The notes under the pieces were generated by a model, which did not search any database, was not told where the DNA came from, and was given only the letters and a program-made list of their open reading frames with translations. From Crossaster papposus (Eukaryota > Echinodermata > Asteroidea > Velatida > Solasteridae): a stretch of 64,000 bases of DNA. The stretch is from NCBI GenBank assembly GCA_037893245.1, contig JBAIAA010000251.1, positions 1,426,001 to 1,490,000 of the forward strand, read 5' to 3'. A program made the position numbers and the translations under genes. Positions 22,252 to 30,482 of this stretch are shown piece by piece; position 1 is the first letter of the stretch, and each line of letters starts with the position of its first letter.

Positions 22252-22878
22252 TTATCTCGAAGCTGTAAGTTTTTCGATAAGACCTTTTTTTTCTTTTGAC
22301 ACCAACTCTTCCACGCGTCTTTTTATCTCGGATTCCATATCACTCTCACCTTTCTTTTCTGACAGCTTGCTGCCAGACCTAATAGCCTCTTTCATATCGT
22401 TAAATTGCCTCAATTCCTTTAACACCAAAGCGTACTCTTCATAAGATATATCACCATCCTCTATAGCTTGAGAAATAAGATCCCTTACGCTGTTGAGCTT
22501 AGCCTCGGCCAAGACTCTAATCTCGTCGTGTTTTTTAGCTTTATGTCTAAATCGTTTGCTAAAATATTTTAGCAAGAGCGCAGCAAAACCGAAACTCAAG
22601 GCTACTCCCTCTAACGCTAAACCAATGGGTGACGTAATGACGCCGCTTATAGCCGCGATTCCCAAACCCCCACATGTTAAACCACTCATCTCAGCTAGCG
22701 TTTCCGTAGTAGACAATGTCGTAATTAACTTGCCATATTTTTTACACAACGCGCTTCGCTGTTCTCGTTGCGTCAATATATCTTTTTGAACTTCTTCGAT
22801 TTTTTGCAATCGAAACACCCTCGTACTAGCACCATCTTCGATGGTACTTTTTAGATCAGGATAAATACTAGTCGTCAT
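22252..22878 (-). CDS. Polinton-associated protein with central hydrophobic domain, 208 aa
   Basis: Role unknown. The start is the ATG preceded by TTGTAAAATG, the context shared by other genes of this element. N-terminal 60 residues are charged and probably helical, residues 62-103 form a glycine-rich hydrophobic segment (GLGIAAISGVITSPIG) able to span or insert in a membrane, and the rest is a charged helical tail including EDGDISYEEYALVLKEL, which resembles half an EF-hand but lacks a full calcium loop. I recognise similar proteins (hydrophobic core followed by a KLNSVRDLIS-type segment) as recurrent in Polinton-like elements of marine invertebrates; no function has been assigned that I know of. 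It is the last gene of a minus-strand block reading toward the left TIR. Confidence 0.7.
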   Translation of the reverse strand: MTTSIYPDLKSTIEDGASTRVFRLQKIEEVQKDILTQREQRSALCKKYGKLITTLSTTETLAEMSGLTCGGLGIAAISGVITSPIGLALEGVALSFGFAALLLKYFSKRFRHKAKKHDEIRVLAEAKLNSVRDLISQAIEDGDISYEEYALVLKELRQFNDMKEAIRSGSKLSEKKGESDMESEIKRRVEELVSKEKKGLIEKLTASR

Positions 22879-22902
22879 TTTACAAAAGTAACTAAAATAT
22901 TT

Positions 22903-23592
22903 CTACGTTAAAAATATCTCTTTACCTCTGTTATCTAACACCTCGCCAAGACCGTTTTTTAACGAAAACGTGAGGCTGTTTATTTTGTCAGCTACCAACT
23001 CTTTTGAACACTTGTTATAGTTGATATAAATTGGATCTTGAGGATTGTTTGAACGAGTAGCATCACCGTATATGGGTATACTCTCTAACAGGTTAGTTTG
23101 TTTTCCGCTAAAATAATTTGAATGCGTAGACAGTTCTTCGCAATGTAAAAAGACCGCGCTGTAAAGATTTAGGTTAAATTTTCCATAATGATTATTACCA
23201 CCATTGAGCCAACCCCTGGGTGTACCTAAAAGTTTAGATAGATTACTCGATAGTTTTATGCGATTTTGTTCAGGAATGGATATATAAAACAGTTCATCGG
23301 GTAAGGACACTATAGAGATATCGTGAAAATGTTGTATATGATGTTTAAAAGAATGAAGATTCCACCTATCTGGAGGAATATCTAGTTTATGACTATCGAC
23401 AATTTGAATATTATCGATATCACCCGTAAAACTCTCCCAATGTATCGCGGCTTTTTTTTCGAGGTTATAAAAACCCAAGTCTAACACAAAGTTGTTTAAC
23501 TTCATGTGACGGTCACCTCTGACGTTATCTATAGGTCGCGATAGTTTAAAGGTCTGCTCATTATCAGTCATGATGAACGTATGAGACTGCAT
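22903..23592 (-). CDS. Candidate minor capsid (penton-like) protein, paralogue 2, 229 aa
   Basis: It is a tandem paralogue of the adjacent 236-aa gene: both start MQSHTF(I/V)MT, share NLYSAVFLHCEELSTHSN, a QTNLLE-IP segment, RSNNPQDPIY and the C-terminal INSLTFSLKNGLGEVLDNRG. The final segment resembles the closing strands of single-jelly-roll proteins in this virus group, which is why I suggest a minor capsid or penton role; this is inference from position and pattern, not a demonstrated match. The spacer to its paralogue is 13 bp and contains the same upstream phrase TTTAGTTACTTTT before the ATG. Expressed in the minus-strand block that diverges from the major capsid gene. Confidence 0.6.
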   Translation of the reverse strand: MQSHTFIMTDNEQTFKLSRPIDNVRGDRHMKLNNFVLDLGFYNLEKKAAIHWESFTGDIDNIQIVDSHKLDIPPDRWNLHSFKHHIQHFHDISIVSLPDELFYISIPEQNRIKLSSNLSKLLGTPRGWLNGGNNHYGKFNLNLYSAVFLHCEELSTHSNYFSGKQTNLLESIPIYGDATRSNNPQDPIYINYNKCSKELVADKINSLTFSLKNGLGEVLDNRGKEIFLT

Positions 23593-23605
23593 TTTAAAAA
23601 AGTAA

Positions 23606-24316
23606 CTAAAATATTTTTATGTTTAAAATTATATCTTTACCTCTATTATCTAACACCTCGCCAAGACCGTTTTTTAACGAAAACGTGAGGCTGTTTATTT
23701 TACCGGTTACTAACTCTTTTGGAGAATTGTCATATTTGACGTAAATTGGATCTTGGGGATTGTTTGAACGAGCAGCATCGCCTAATAAAGGTATACCCTC
23801 CAAAAGATTGGTTTGCTTTCCGTTAACAAAATTTGAATGTGTAGACAGTTCTTCACAATGTAAAAAGACCGCGCTGTAAAGATTTAGGTTAAATTTTCCA
23901 AAATAATTTTTAGTTAAATCAGTGCTGCTGTAGAGCCAACTCCTGGGTAAACCTAAAAGTTTAGACAAATTACTCGATGGTCTTATATTTGTTATAACAT
24001 CAGGGGACAACATGGACAAATAGAATAGTTTATCTTTTATCGGAGTAATGGTCATATGTTGAATAACATTTTTAAAACGATCTTTGAAAGAATAAAGATT
24101 CCATCGACCGGGTCTGATAGTGGCCATACCTTCTTCGATGTTATGCCGAGTAGTTATAAAATAATGTATTGTCTCTACTTTCTCGACGTTATAAAAACCT
24201 ATGTCTAAAATGACACTGCTTAACTTCATGCGACGGTCACCTCCGACGTTATCTATGGGGTGAGGTAGCTCAAAAGTCTGCTCTTTTTTGGTCATGACAA
24301 AAGTGTGCGACTGCAT
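23606..24316 (-). CDS. Candidate minor capsid (penton-like) protein, paralogue 1, 236 aa
   Basis: It is the partner of the 229-aa gene, with near-identical ends and a diverged middle (residues about 50-125), the pattern expected of a duplicated structural protein whose surface loops have changed. It starts 36 bp from the major capsid ATG on the opposite strand, so both probably share one bidirectional promoter and timing. Function is inferred as a capsid vertex or other virion component. No signal peptide or membrane segment. Confidence 0.6.
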   Translation of the reverse strand: MQSHTFVMTKKEQTFELPHPIDNVGGDRRMKLSSVILDIGFYNVEKVETIHYFITTRHNIEEGMATIRPGRWNLYSFKDRFKNVIQHMTITPIKDKLFYLSMLSPDVITNIRPSSNLSKLLGLPRSWLYSSTDLTKNYFGKFNLNLYSAVFLHCEELSTHSNFVNGKQTNLLEGIPLLGDAARSNNPQDPIYVKYDNSPKELVTGKINSLTFSLKNGLGEVLDNRGKDIILNIKIF

Positions 24317-24352
24317 TTAAAAAAAGGAAAAAAATAAAAAGTTAATATAGAA
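24317..24352. promoter_or_regulatory. Divergent 36-bp promoter spacer (minor capsid / major capsid)
   Basis: Only 36 bp, nearly all A/T with one purine run (AAGGAAAAAAATAAAAAG) and a TTAATATAG, separate two opposite start codons. A second divergent spacer at 30447-30482 has the same length. Confidence 0.55.
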
Positions 24353-25621
24353 ATGAACGCGACTTATGGAAACAAACTGAATCCACACAGGCGTCTTAAA
24401 AATCCTCAGGGTATAAAAGGCAACCGCCAGACTGTCGTCGTAACTCACAATCCTAGCACGATCGACGCAAACGACAAATTAATAGTCAAGTTTCCGTCGT
24501 TGAGCTCCGACGATGTGATCGTTCCCGGTTCTACAAAACTAGCTTTTAATATCACTATAGCCTCAGACGACGACGCCAATCGAAGTCTGTTTAAAAATCT
24601 AGGACGAAATCTCGTAAAACAAATAAGAATATGTATCGGAGGTCGGGAGATCGTAAACTTGACCGACGCCGACGTTTATAACATTTTTAAAGATCTTTGG
24701 TTACCTAAAGGTGTCGTAGATAACTACGCCGGAAACGAGATTTCTAACATATCGGGCCTGCGCGTGGGTGCCGACAACGCGGTTGCTGGTTCAAACTCTG
24801 GGAAAGACAAAGCAACAGCAGATGCCTTTGGAAACAGATTTTGTATACCTCTAGACTTTGAAATGCTCACGGATCATCAACCGTTTTATCCTTCTGCTCT
24901 AAACGACCAACTGTCTTATGAACTTACTTTTAACGAGTACTCTAAAGTTGTAAATTCTACCGACGCCGAAGCGAGTTATAGCATCTCCAACTTAGCGCTA
25001 GAATACGAGATCGTTTCCAACAAATATTTAGCTCAAAGCTTAGCTCAAAAATTTCTAGACAAGACGCAGTTTTTGTTTGATAGGATTCAGAGACACGAAG
25101 TAAGATCTATCAATAAATCAGACACCGTTTGGAACTTTAATTTAAACGTAGCGGTTAAAAGTCTCAAGGGTATATTGTTTTTGTTTAAAGACCCGACTAC
25201 GAAAACCCCCGAACTATTTTATAACCCAAATATAGACAAAGTTAACGTGACGATAGAAGGAAAACCTAATCAACTCTATAGTTCGGGTCTAAAGAAGTAT
25301 CAACACTGGGGAGAAATCAATAAGTTCTTTGGAGACTCGTCCACCGAGCTAGGGGCTGGTATATGTAAAGATTTAGGGTTAACGGGGATGGATATCGGCG
25401 ATTATTTTTTGAGAAGATACGGTCTTTGGTTAGATATGAGATCAACGGACGACAACAAAAATCACGGATCGGGTAAACAAATCGGTGATATAAGCGGAGG
25501 AATCTCTATATTGATGGAACGCGAAGCTCAAACCGCGGGCGCTCTAAAGTGTTACGTCTTTTTGGTTATGGACGCGCAACTTAACATCCAAGGAGGTCGC
25601 TTGAGCAGCGTCAACTTTTAA
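24353..25621 (+). CDS. Putative major capsid protein (double jelly-roll), 422 aa
   Basis: Forms the icosahedral shell if the assignment holds. I recognise the family from conserved stretches in Polinton-like elements of cnidarians and echinoderms: NPSTIDANDKLIVKFPSL, DDVIVPGSTKLAF, a NLGR-LVK-I segment, FGNRFCIPLDFE, YELTFNEYS, the VTIEGKPNQLYSSG stretch and the C-terminal AGALKCYVFLVMDAQLNI. The length is slightly below most Polinton capsids. The alternating hydrophobic strands throughout and lack of membrane segments fit a beta-rich shell protein. It is followed 32 bp later by the packaging ATPase, the usual capsid-ATPase pairing. Intact frame. A structure prediction would settle the double jelly-roll claim. 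Confidence 0.72.
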   Translation: MNATYGNKLNPHRRLKNPQGIKGNRQTVVVTHNPSTIDANDKLIVKFPSLSSDDVIVPGSTKLAFNITIASDDDANRSLFKNLGRNLVKQIRICIGGREIVNLTDADVYNIFKDLWLPKGVVDNYAGNEISNISGLRVGADNAVAGSNSGKDKATADAFGNRFCIPLDFEMLTDHQPFYPSALNDQLSYELTFNEYSKVVNSTDAEASYSISNLALEYEIVSNKYLAQSLAQKFLDKTQFLFDRIQRHEVRSINKSDTVWNFNLNVAVKSLKGILFLFKDPTTKTPELFYNPNIDKVNVTIEGKPNQLYSSGLKKYQHWGEINKFFGDSSTELGAGICKDLGLTGMDIGDYFLRRYGLWLDMRSTDDNKNHGSGKQIGDISGGISILMEREAQTAGALKCYVFLVMDAQLNIQGGRLSSVNF

Positions 25622-25652
25622 AAAACTATAATAACTCACCTATATAAAAGAC

Positions 25653-26258
25653 ATGAGTAAGATGACGCCGCACTGCGCTTTAATATGTGGAAGAACAAAC
25701 TCTGGTAAAACAAAGTTTGCGTTAGACTTGATAGAAAACGAATATGTCAACAAATTTGAATATTTGGTAATCATATGTCCGACTCTATCAAACAACAAAA
25801 CATATCACGAGAGACCTTGGTTTTTTAACGACCCCAACGTCGAAAATATGAACATGAACAAAGCCATAGACTTTTACAGAACGAAATTTAAAGGATTGCA
25901 CACTTTGTTTTTAATCGACGACTGCAGCGCTTATCAAGCGATAAAATATCGAAAGGGTTCTAGAGGTGGTAATAGTGTGTGCATGTTATCTAAATTAGCC
26001 TTTAGTGGTAGACACGATAACCACAGCTGTTGGTTATTAACTCAAAAATATAACAGCGTTTTAAAAGATTATCGCGAACAGACTCAATGGGTCGCTCTTT
26101 TTTATTGCAAAGACAAACAAAGTTTTGACAATTGCCTCGACGAAAATGATGTGGTGCCGGATAATAAAAGGCGAGACATAAAACAATATCTCAAAGACAC
26201 TCCCTATAGTAAATTGATTTTACATACGGATCCTCCGGCTAAATGGAATTTGTTGTAA
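25653..26258 (+). CDS. DNA-packaging ATPase, A32/FtsK-HerA type, 201 aa
   Basis: Would pump the genome into the capsid. The Walker A motif GRTNSGKT lies at about residues 13-20, Walker B is LFLIDDC at about 88-94, and SGRHDNHSCWLLTQKY carries the sensor-like Gln of the HerA/FtsK clade. C-terminal residues (NDVVPDNKRRDI and LILHTDPPAKW) are family-typical. Length is normal for the compact Polinton ATPases. The start is the ATG after TATATAAAAGAC; upstream TATAATAA is the recurrent motif of this element. Downstream is a 320-bp repetitive spacer, so this gene probably ends the capsid-ATPase transcript. Confidence 0.85.
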   Translation: MSKMTPHCALICGRTNSGKTKFALDLIENEYVNKFEYLVIICPTLSNNKTYHERPWFFNDPNVENMNMNKAIDFYRTKFKGLHTLFLIDDCSAYQAIKYRKGSRGGNSVCMLSKLAFSGRHDNHSCWLLTQKYNSVLKDYREQTQWVALFYCKDKQSFDNCLDENDVVPDNKRRDIKQYLKDTPYSKLILHTDPPAKWNLL

Positions 26259-26578
26259 CCTAGTTGTTAGCTAGTTGTAATTTGTTGATGATTTGTTGAT
26301 GATTTGTTGATGATTTGTTGTATAGCTAGTTGTCAGCTAGTTGTAATTTGTTGATGATTTGTTGTATAGCTAGTTGTAATTTGTTGTATAGCTAGTTGTC
26401 AGCTAGTTGTCAGCTAGTTGTTAAGTACTTGCATAGCTAGTTGTAATTTGTTGATGATTTGTTGTATAGCTAGTTGTAATTTGTTGTATAGCTAGTTGTC
26501 AGCTAGTTGACAGCTAGTTGTTAAGTACTTGCATAGCCAGTTGTCAGCTAGTTGACAACTAGTTTATCTCACTATAAT
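26259..26578. repeat. Repetitive intergenic spacer of CTAGTTGT units (100-bp direct repeat)
   Basis: It is the only long non-coding gap in the gene-dense right-reading block. It is built from AGCTAGTTGT, TTTGTTGATGA and GTACTTGCATAGC phrases, with two near-identical 100-bp blocks at 26341-26440 and 26441-26540 and an earlier partial one. CAGCTAGTTGACAACTAG near 26548 is partly palindromic. It could be an origin, enhancer or structured RNA, or simply a slippage expansion. Confidence 0.85.
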
Positions 26579-26580
26579 AA

Positions 26581-27231
26581 ATGTTCGTAGTGATCGATCT
26601 TTTGCTCAAATTTATTATAGCGTCGACCTTGTGTATTTTATCTTACGAATATTTTTCTCTAAAAAATAAATTATATCGTCTTATAAAAATGGAGCTGCCT
26701 GCTTTAGACTGTAGCACGCCGGCGCCGCAAACGGAAAAACATAAAACTAGACTGTTGGGTGTAGTATCAGCCGATGATTCTAAAAAGTATTTAGGTAAAG
26801 AATTTAGCCAGGGAGATATAGAAAACCTAGACGCAAACAAACAAGAAAAAATGTACAACCATTATGAGGCTCGACTAGGTAAAGAAATGATTACGAGTTT
26901 GGGTAACTGCGTGCTGGGGATTTACTCTAGAGTTTTAGGCGCGAGTCTACCTATGATCAAACCCCTAGGTGTCAGTCTACGAGTAGACTCGGAAGACGCA
27001 CTCACCAAAGATCTAGAGGAAGATCTAGTTATATCTAGCTCGATAGCCAGCCTACTTTGTGAAGTTTATTATAACTACGGAATGTTGTTGTCGCCGTTAG
27101 TAGGTGTCTTGATAACATCTAAACATTTAGTTATTAACAAAAATAATTCTCTTAATATAATAAAAGATGAGTCAACTAGAGAGCTCGAAATCAGAGACTC
27201 CAAAGGTACAGACGGTGACGACAAAAACTAA
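26581..27231 (+). CDS. Polinton-associated membrane-anchored protein of unknown function, 216 aa
   Basis: I do not recognise a named domain. Residues 1-24 are a hydrophobic anchor (VIDLLLKFIIASTLCILSY), followed by a proline-containing stretch, a charged region and a more hydrophobic C-terminal half (residues about 150-180). The ATG follows CTATAATAAATG. An alternative internal ATG near 26690 is preceded by TATAAAAATG and would give a soluble form without the anchor. The last 65 bp overlap the next gene in another frame. Confidence 0.65.
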   Translation: MFVVIDLLLKFIIASTLCILSYEYFSLKNKLYRLIKMELPALDCSTPAPQTEKHKTRLLGVVSADDSKKYLGKEFSQGDIENLDANKQEKMYNHYEARLGKEMITSLGNCVLGIYSRVLGASLPMIKPLGVSLRVDSEDALTKDLEEDLVISSSIASLLCEVYYNYGMLLSPLVGVLITSKHLVINKNNSLNIIKDESTRELEIRDSKGTDGDDKN

Positions 27232-27520
27232 AAATCCCGATAGAGTAAAACAAGGCAAGGCATTAGCGGAACACAACAAAAAGAGAAAAGAACAAATTGC
27301 TAAGATGCAAAATATAGACGTAAAAACTACTCCTCCTTCTTCTTTGTATGCGACAATTGGGCCGTTGTCGCTGGTGGTTGTTGTAGTTTTAGGAGGACTC
27401 TATATATGGAGCCAAAAAAGCGCCGCACCACCAAAACCGCAACCTCTAACACAGCCAGCCCAAGAGAGCCCAAAGAAGACTATAACCCAACCACCTTCAG
27501 ATTTTGTAGAAATGGAATAA
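27167..27520 (+). CDS. Single-pass membrane protein, 117 aa
   Basis: It has a lysine-rich N-terminal half, one strong transmembrane helix at about residues 63-82 (IGPLSLVVVVVLGGLYIWS) and a proline-rich tail. It overlaps the end of the preceding gene by 65 bp, with ATAATAAAAG before the start. Small membrane proteins like this are common in Polinton-like genomes and may belong to the virion or host-membrane interactions; function unknown. Confidence 0.65.
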   Translation: MSQLESSKSETPKVQTVTTKTKNPDRVKQGKALAEHNKKRKEQIAKMQNIDVKTTPPSSLYATIGPLSLVVVVVLGGLYIWSQKSAAPPKPQPLTQPAQESPKKTITQPPSDFVEME

Positions 27521-27560
27521 AAAAATTAAAACAATATCATAAAATAAGCACGTTTAATAA

Positions 27561-27794
27561 ATGGATACTAATAGCATCGTCAACAATCTCTATCACGCCG
27601 TCGTGATCTCTATGTTAAGCGTGGGATTTACCATGTTAAGTAAAAAACTGTTGAAGATCAAACCAGCCGATCTCGACAAGTTGAGCGTAGAAGATGTAGC
27701 AAAGCTAACGGCTACGATAAGCGGATCGATGTATGTAAAAACCTGGCTGGTATCGCAAAATATACTTCCACCAAATATATTAAACTCAACATAA
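27561..27794 (+). CDS. Small hydrophobic protein, 77 aa
   Basis: Two apolar segments (AVVISMLSVGFTML near residues 12-25 and a weaker one near 50-65) flank a KIKPADLDKLSVEDVAKL linker. The start follows TTTAATAAATG. It sits in the same right-reading block, 23 bp before the next gene. I recognise the general type as recurrent in this element group, without a known role. Confidence 0.6.
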   Translation: MDTNSIVNNLYHAVVISMLSVGFTMLSKKLLKIKPADLDKLSVEDVAKLTATISGSMYVKTWLVSQNILPPNILNST

Positions 27795-27817
27795 AACTTT
27801 AGTTTGTTTATAATAAA

Positions 27818-29086
27818 ATGGCTGAAGGTGGAGATTTTGAACCGGTAGAAGAAAACGAGACAGAATGGGATGACTCTTTTGACAACCAACCTCTAGATTA
27901 TTCCCTCGACAACACAACGGCGTTAGATCCAGCCTATGCTCAAGCCCGTGAAGATGGTGTTTTAGAACAAGGTAGACGTTTGTTTATTAATAATCCAATA
28001 GTCGAAAGTTTCTACAAATATCATGGACAAAGACAATATGATATAATTCCGCAATGGGAAAGATTCATAATAAAAGATAACACGTTATATTTTAAAACCG
28101 ACGAAGTAGAAGTACAATTATCACGCAAAGGCAAACCCTATACATCTTTACAATTAAACTCCATCGAATCAAAAGCTGGTAGAGATTTTATTAGAAATGA
28201 ATTAGGTTTGAAAGATTATAAAGTAAATCCATTTAGTATAGAAGAACAACAACGACTTGAACAGATTGAGCCAGAGTCTATTCCCATGCAAGATCTTCCA
28301 AAAGCTGTCGATAATTTAAGCGAAATTATCGAAACTTTTAACCAAGAACAAGAAACCAGTTTTACCGGAGAACGAGAAACTGGCTTATCCATCAGAGAAC
28401 TTGAGGGTTTAGACAAAGCCCTTCAAACGATGAGAGGCGACTTAGAACTAAATTTAGCGCGTCTCCGTCTACTCGACGATGAGATAGCCCAGACCGAAGC
28501 GGCACTCGCCGAATCAGTGAGCGACGGTTCCACGGCAGAAATGAGAAAGAAATTAGAAGACTTAAAAATCGAAAGATCGACTAGATTAGAACTCGCGTCT
28601 GTCAACGCAAAAGAACTCAGAAGTCAGATGAACAGAATCAAAGAAACGATTACGAGTGTTTTAGATAGTGAAACGACCTTGGGAGAAAAAATTAGAACGT
28701 TGTTTAGAGAACAAGGCGTGACCATCGCGAGCATTTTGACGGCGTTTAGTTTGGCTATTGGTTTGATAGTAAAGAACGTTTTATCTGTAGGTGCACCGGC
28801 GCCCTTCCCGCCCTCACCCACACCTGCGCCCTCACCCTCACCCACACCACCATCTCACTCAGGTAACATAAAAGAATGGATACAGTCGCAACTAAAACAC
28901 TTGTCAAACGTGCTCGCTAAACTAGGCTCCAAGCTGCTCGACGCCTTGCCCGGAATTTTAGGTGGTATAGCGAGTTGGATATTTAACGTATTGAGTAAAA
29001 CCGCCGGATGGTTGGGAGAACACGTGTGGACCTTTATAGTGGGAGTCGGAACTTTAATTTTTGTTTATTTACAAAAGCGCCTTTAA
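27818..29086 (+). CDS. Coiled-coil / membrane structural protein with Pro-rich hinge, 422 aa
   Basis: Domain order: acidic N-terminus (1-45), globular region (46-165), long coiled coil (about 190-290), hydrophobic helix (299-322), Pro-Ser-Thr hinge (325-347) and a C-terminal hydrophobic region (360-419) containing LLDALPGILGGIASWIF and TFIVGVGTLIFVYL. The C-terminal arrangement recurs in invertebrate Polinton-like elements; the job is unknown, but coiled coil plus hinge plus membrane-active tail suggests an internal virion or membrane-penetration component. The start is preceded by TTTATAATAAAATG. The frame ends at a hairpin shared with the opposing gene. Confidence 0.7.
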   Translation: MAEGGDFEPVEENETEWDDSFDNQPLDYSLDNTTALDPAYAQAREDGVLEQGRRLFINNPIVESFYKYHGQRQYDIIPQWERFIIKDNTLYFKTDEVEVQLSRKGKPYTSLQLNSIESKAGRDFIRNELGLKDYKVNPFSIEEQQRLEQIEPESIPMQDLPKAVDNLSEIIETFNQEQETSFTGERETGLSIRELEGLDKALQTMRGDLELNLARLRLLDDEIAQTEAALAESVSDGSTAEMRKKLEDLKIERSTRLELASVNAKELRSQMNRIKETITSVLDSETTLGEKIRTLFREQGVTIASILTAFSLAIGLIVKNVLSVGAPAPFPPSPTPAPSPSPTPPSHSGNIKEWIQSQLKHLSNVLAKLGSKLLDALPGILGGIASWIFNVLSKTAGWLGEHVWTFIVGVGTLIFVYLQKRL

Positions 29087-29125
29087 AAAAAAAGCCTTCT
29101 GTAGCTAACAGAAGGCTTTTTTTTT
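29085..29125. terminator. Perfect hairpin between two convergent genes
   Basis: AAAAAAAAAGCCTTCTGT (29085-29102) pairs with its exact complement (29108-29125) around the loop AGCTA: 9 GC-containing pairs and 9 A-T pairs. It overlaps the stop codon of the right-reading 422-aa gene and abuts the stop codon of the left-reading 440-aa gene, so either transcript would end in the same stem. It looks like a bacterial intrinsic terminator but sits in a eukaryotic virus-like element, where hairpin-directed 3' ends are known from some giant viruses. Confidence 0.75.
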
Positions 29126-30446
29126 ACCACAAGTCTAAAAGCAGGTATCCTATACCCACTATGGTTAAAGTACCGACAATCAGCGAAGTTTTTTCATACT
29201 CATGAGGATCTCTCTGAACGTTTTCAGGTGGGAGATGGAAGGGTGTGGGTGGTGTTGGTGGTGGTGTTTGAGAGCGTTGAAGGAAGGGTGTAGGTGGTCG
29301 TTGGTCAACGACCGCGTTTGTTTGAGTCGTTACCAGAGCCGGGTTTTTGGGCGTTGGTGTGGGTGTGAGAGGAGAGGGTGGTGGCGTTGGGTCTAGCAGA
29401 GGTGTTGGTGGTATGTTTGAGTTTATCTTTGAGTTTAATCCCAACGCCAACTCAGCGGTCGCGATCTGTATATTGTTGTTATATCCTTCGTGGGTTCCGA
29501 CCCTCAATTGCATGTTAGAAGGCACGAGATATAATCCTTTCGCCAACACAAAGTTTAACGAACTCCTGGCGTATTGTAGCGAATCTTGAAATTGGGTTAT
29601 AGATTCTTCTAGATCGGTCGGAGACGATATCAAACCTTCGACGATATTAACAAACTGGGTTTGGGCATCGAGCCCCGTACCCGGAGTCAGAATACTAGTT
29701 TTTGTTTGAGCCTGGGCCCCTAACAGCGCGTAAACATACGCCCTGATAGATTCGTTTATTTTTTCCATTCCGACGTCGGTAAAGTGAGACTCTTGGTTTA
29801 TAAAACGTTTCCACGCTGAGTCAACGGCGTCGTCTTGCGTTAAATTAGTCACCGTAAAAGAGCTGTAACGTCCGGATCCTCCTGGAGGATCCGAGGGGCC
29901 AAACCCCATTTTAGTTCCTCCCGCGTATTTACCGTAACTAATCCCCAAGTCCGTCGTATCGTAATCCCCCAAGGGTTTACCCCAAGCATAAGCCTGCCCC
30001 AATCCACCCGAGTAGAGATCTACCGTCTGTATCCAAGTATTTTTAGGATCTGTAGAATAAAATCTACACGCGTCGATATAAGACCCACGATCTACGTTGT
30101 TGTCTATGTCATTAAATACGTTATCGTTTGGAATGGGGCATTTAAGAAACGACATTATTTTTCTAAAGGTAAAATAAACGTGAAATTTATAAATAGCGCT
30201 CGTCAGAGGATCGATAGAATTAATAAGATCCCACCCTAAACCAGCTCCGGTGGTACTACACCAAATGGCAAAATTAAGTTGATTTTGATAAAACGTCATC
30301 GAATCAGATTTCCATCTGTTTATTACCTCGTCTGTTTTAACGACGGGTAACTTATAGTCGCTAAATAGATCTGGAAAAGTAGCCATAAAAGAACCGCGGT
30401 CGACCGCGTTCGTTACAATCTCTAGACTCTTTAAATCTAAGTCCAT
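29124..30446 (-). CDS. Polinton-associated structural-type protein with C-terminal anchor, 440 aa
   Basis: Function unknown. Residues 1-330 look globular, including a glycine-rich section (GKYAGGTKMGFGPSDPPGG) and YALLGAQAQTKTSILTPG, which I recognise from homologous proteins in cnidarian and echinoderm Polinton-like elements. A long proline/threonine-rich hinge (about 345-415) is followed by a single transmembrane helix at the very C-terminus (SLIVGTLTIVGIGYLLLDLW). The architecture, hinge plus C-terminal hydrophobic tail, parallels the convergent 422-aa neighbour. The gene diverges from the 141-aa gene over a 36-bp spacer. Confidence 0.7.
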   Translation of the reverse strand: MDLDLKSLEIVTNAVDRGSFMATFPDLFSDYKLPVVKTDEVINRWKSDSMTFYQNQLNFAIWCSTTGAGLGWDLINSIDPLTSAIYKFHVYFTFRKIMSFLKCPIPNDNVFNDIDNNVDRGSYIDACRFYSTDPKNTWIQTVDLYSGGLGQAYAWGKPLGDYDTTDLGISYGKYAGGTKMGFGPSDPPGGSGRYSSFTVTNLTQDDAVDSAWKRFINQESHFTDVGMEKINESIRAYVYALLGAQAQTKTSILTPGTGLDAQTQFVNIVEGLISSPTDLEESITQFQDSLQYARSSLNFVLAKGLYLVPSNMQLRVGTHEGYNNNIQIATAELALGLNSKINSNIPPTPLLDPTPPPSPLTPTPTPKNPALVTTQTNAVVDQRPPTPFLQRSQTPPPTPPTPFHLPPENVQRDPHEYEKTSLIVGTLTIVGIGYLLLDLW

Positions 30447-30482
30447 TTTTATAGATATTTTTTATATTACTTCTTTTAAAAT
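30447..30482. promoter_or_regulatory. Divergent 36-bp promoter spacer (440-aa gene / 141-aa gene)
   Basis: A/T-rich (TATAGATATTTTTTATATTAC) between two opposite starts, with TTTTAAAATATG before the right-reading gene and CTATAAAAATG before the left-reading one. Same 36-bp length as 24317-24352. Confidence 0.55.
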
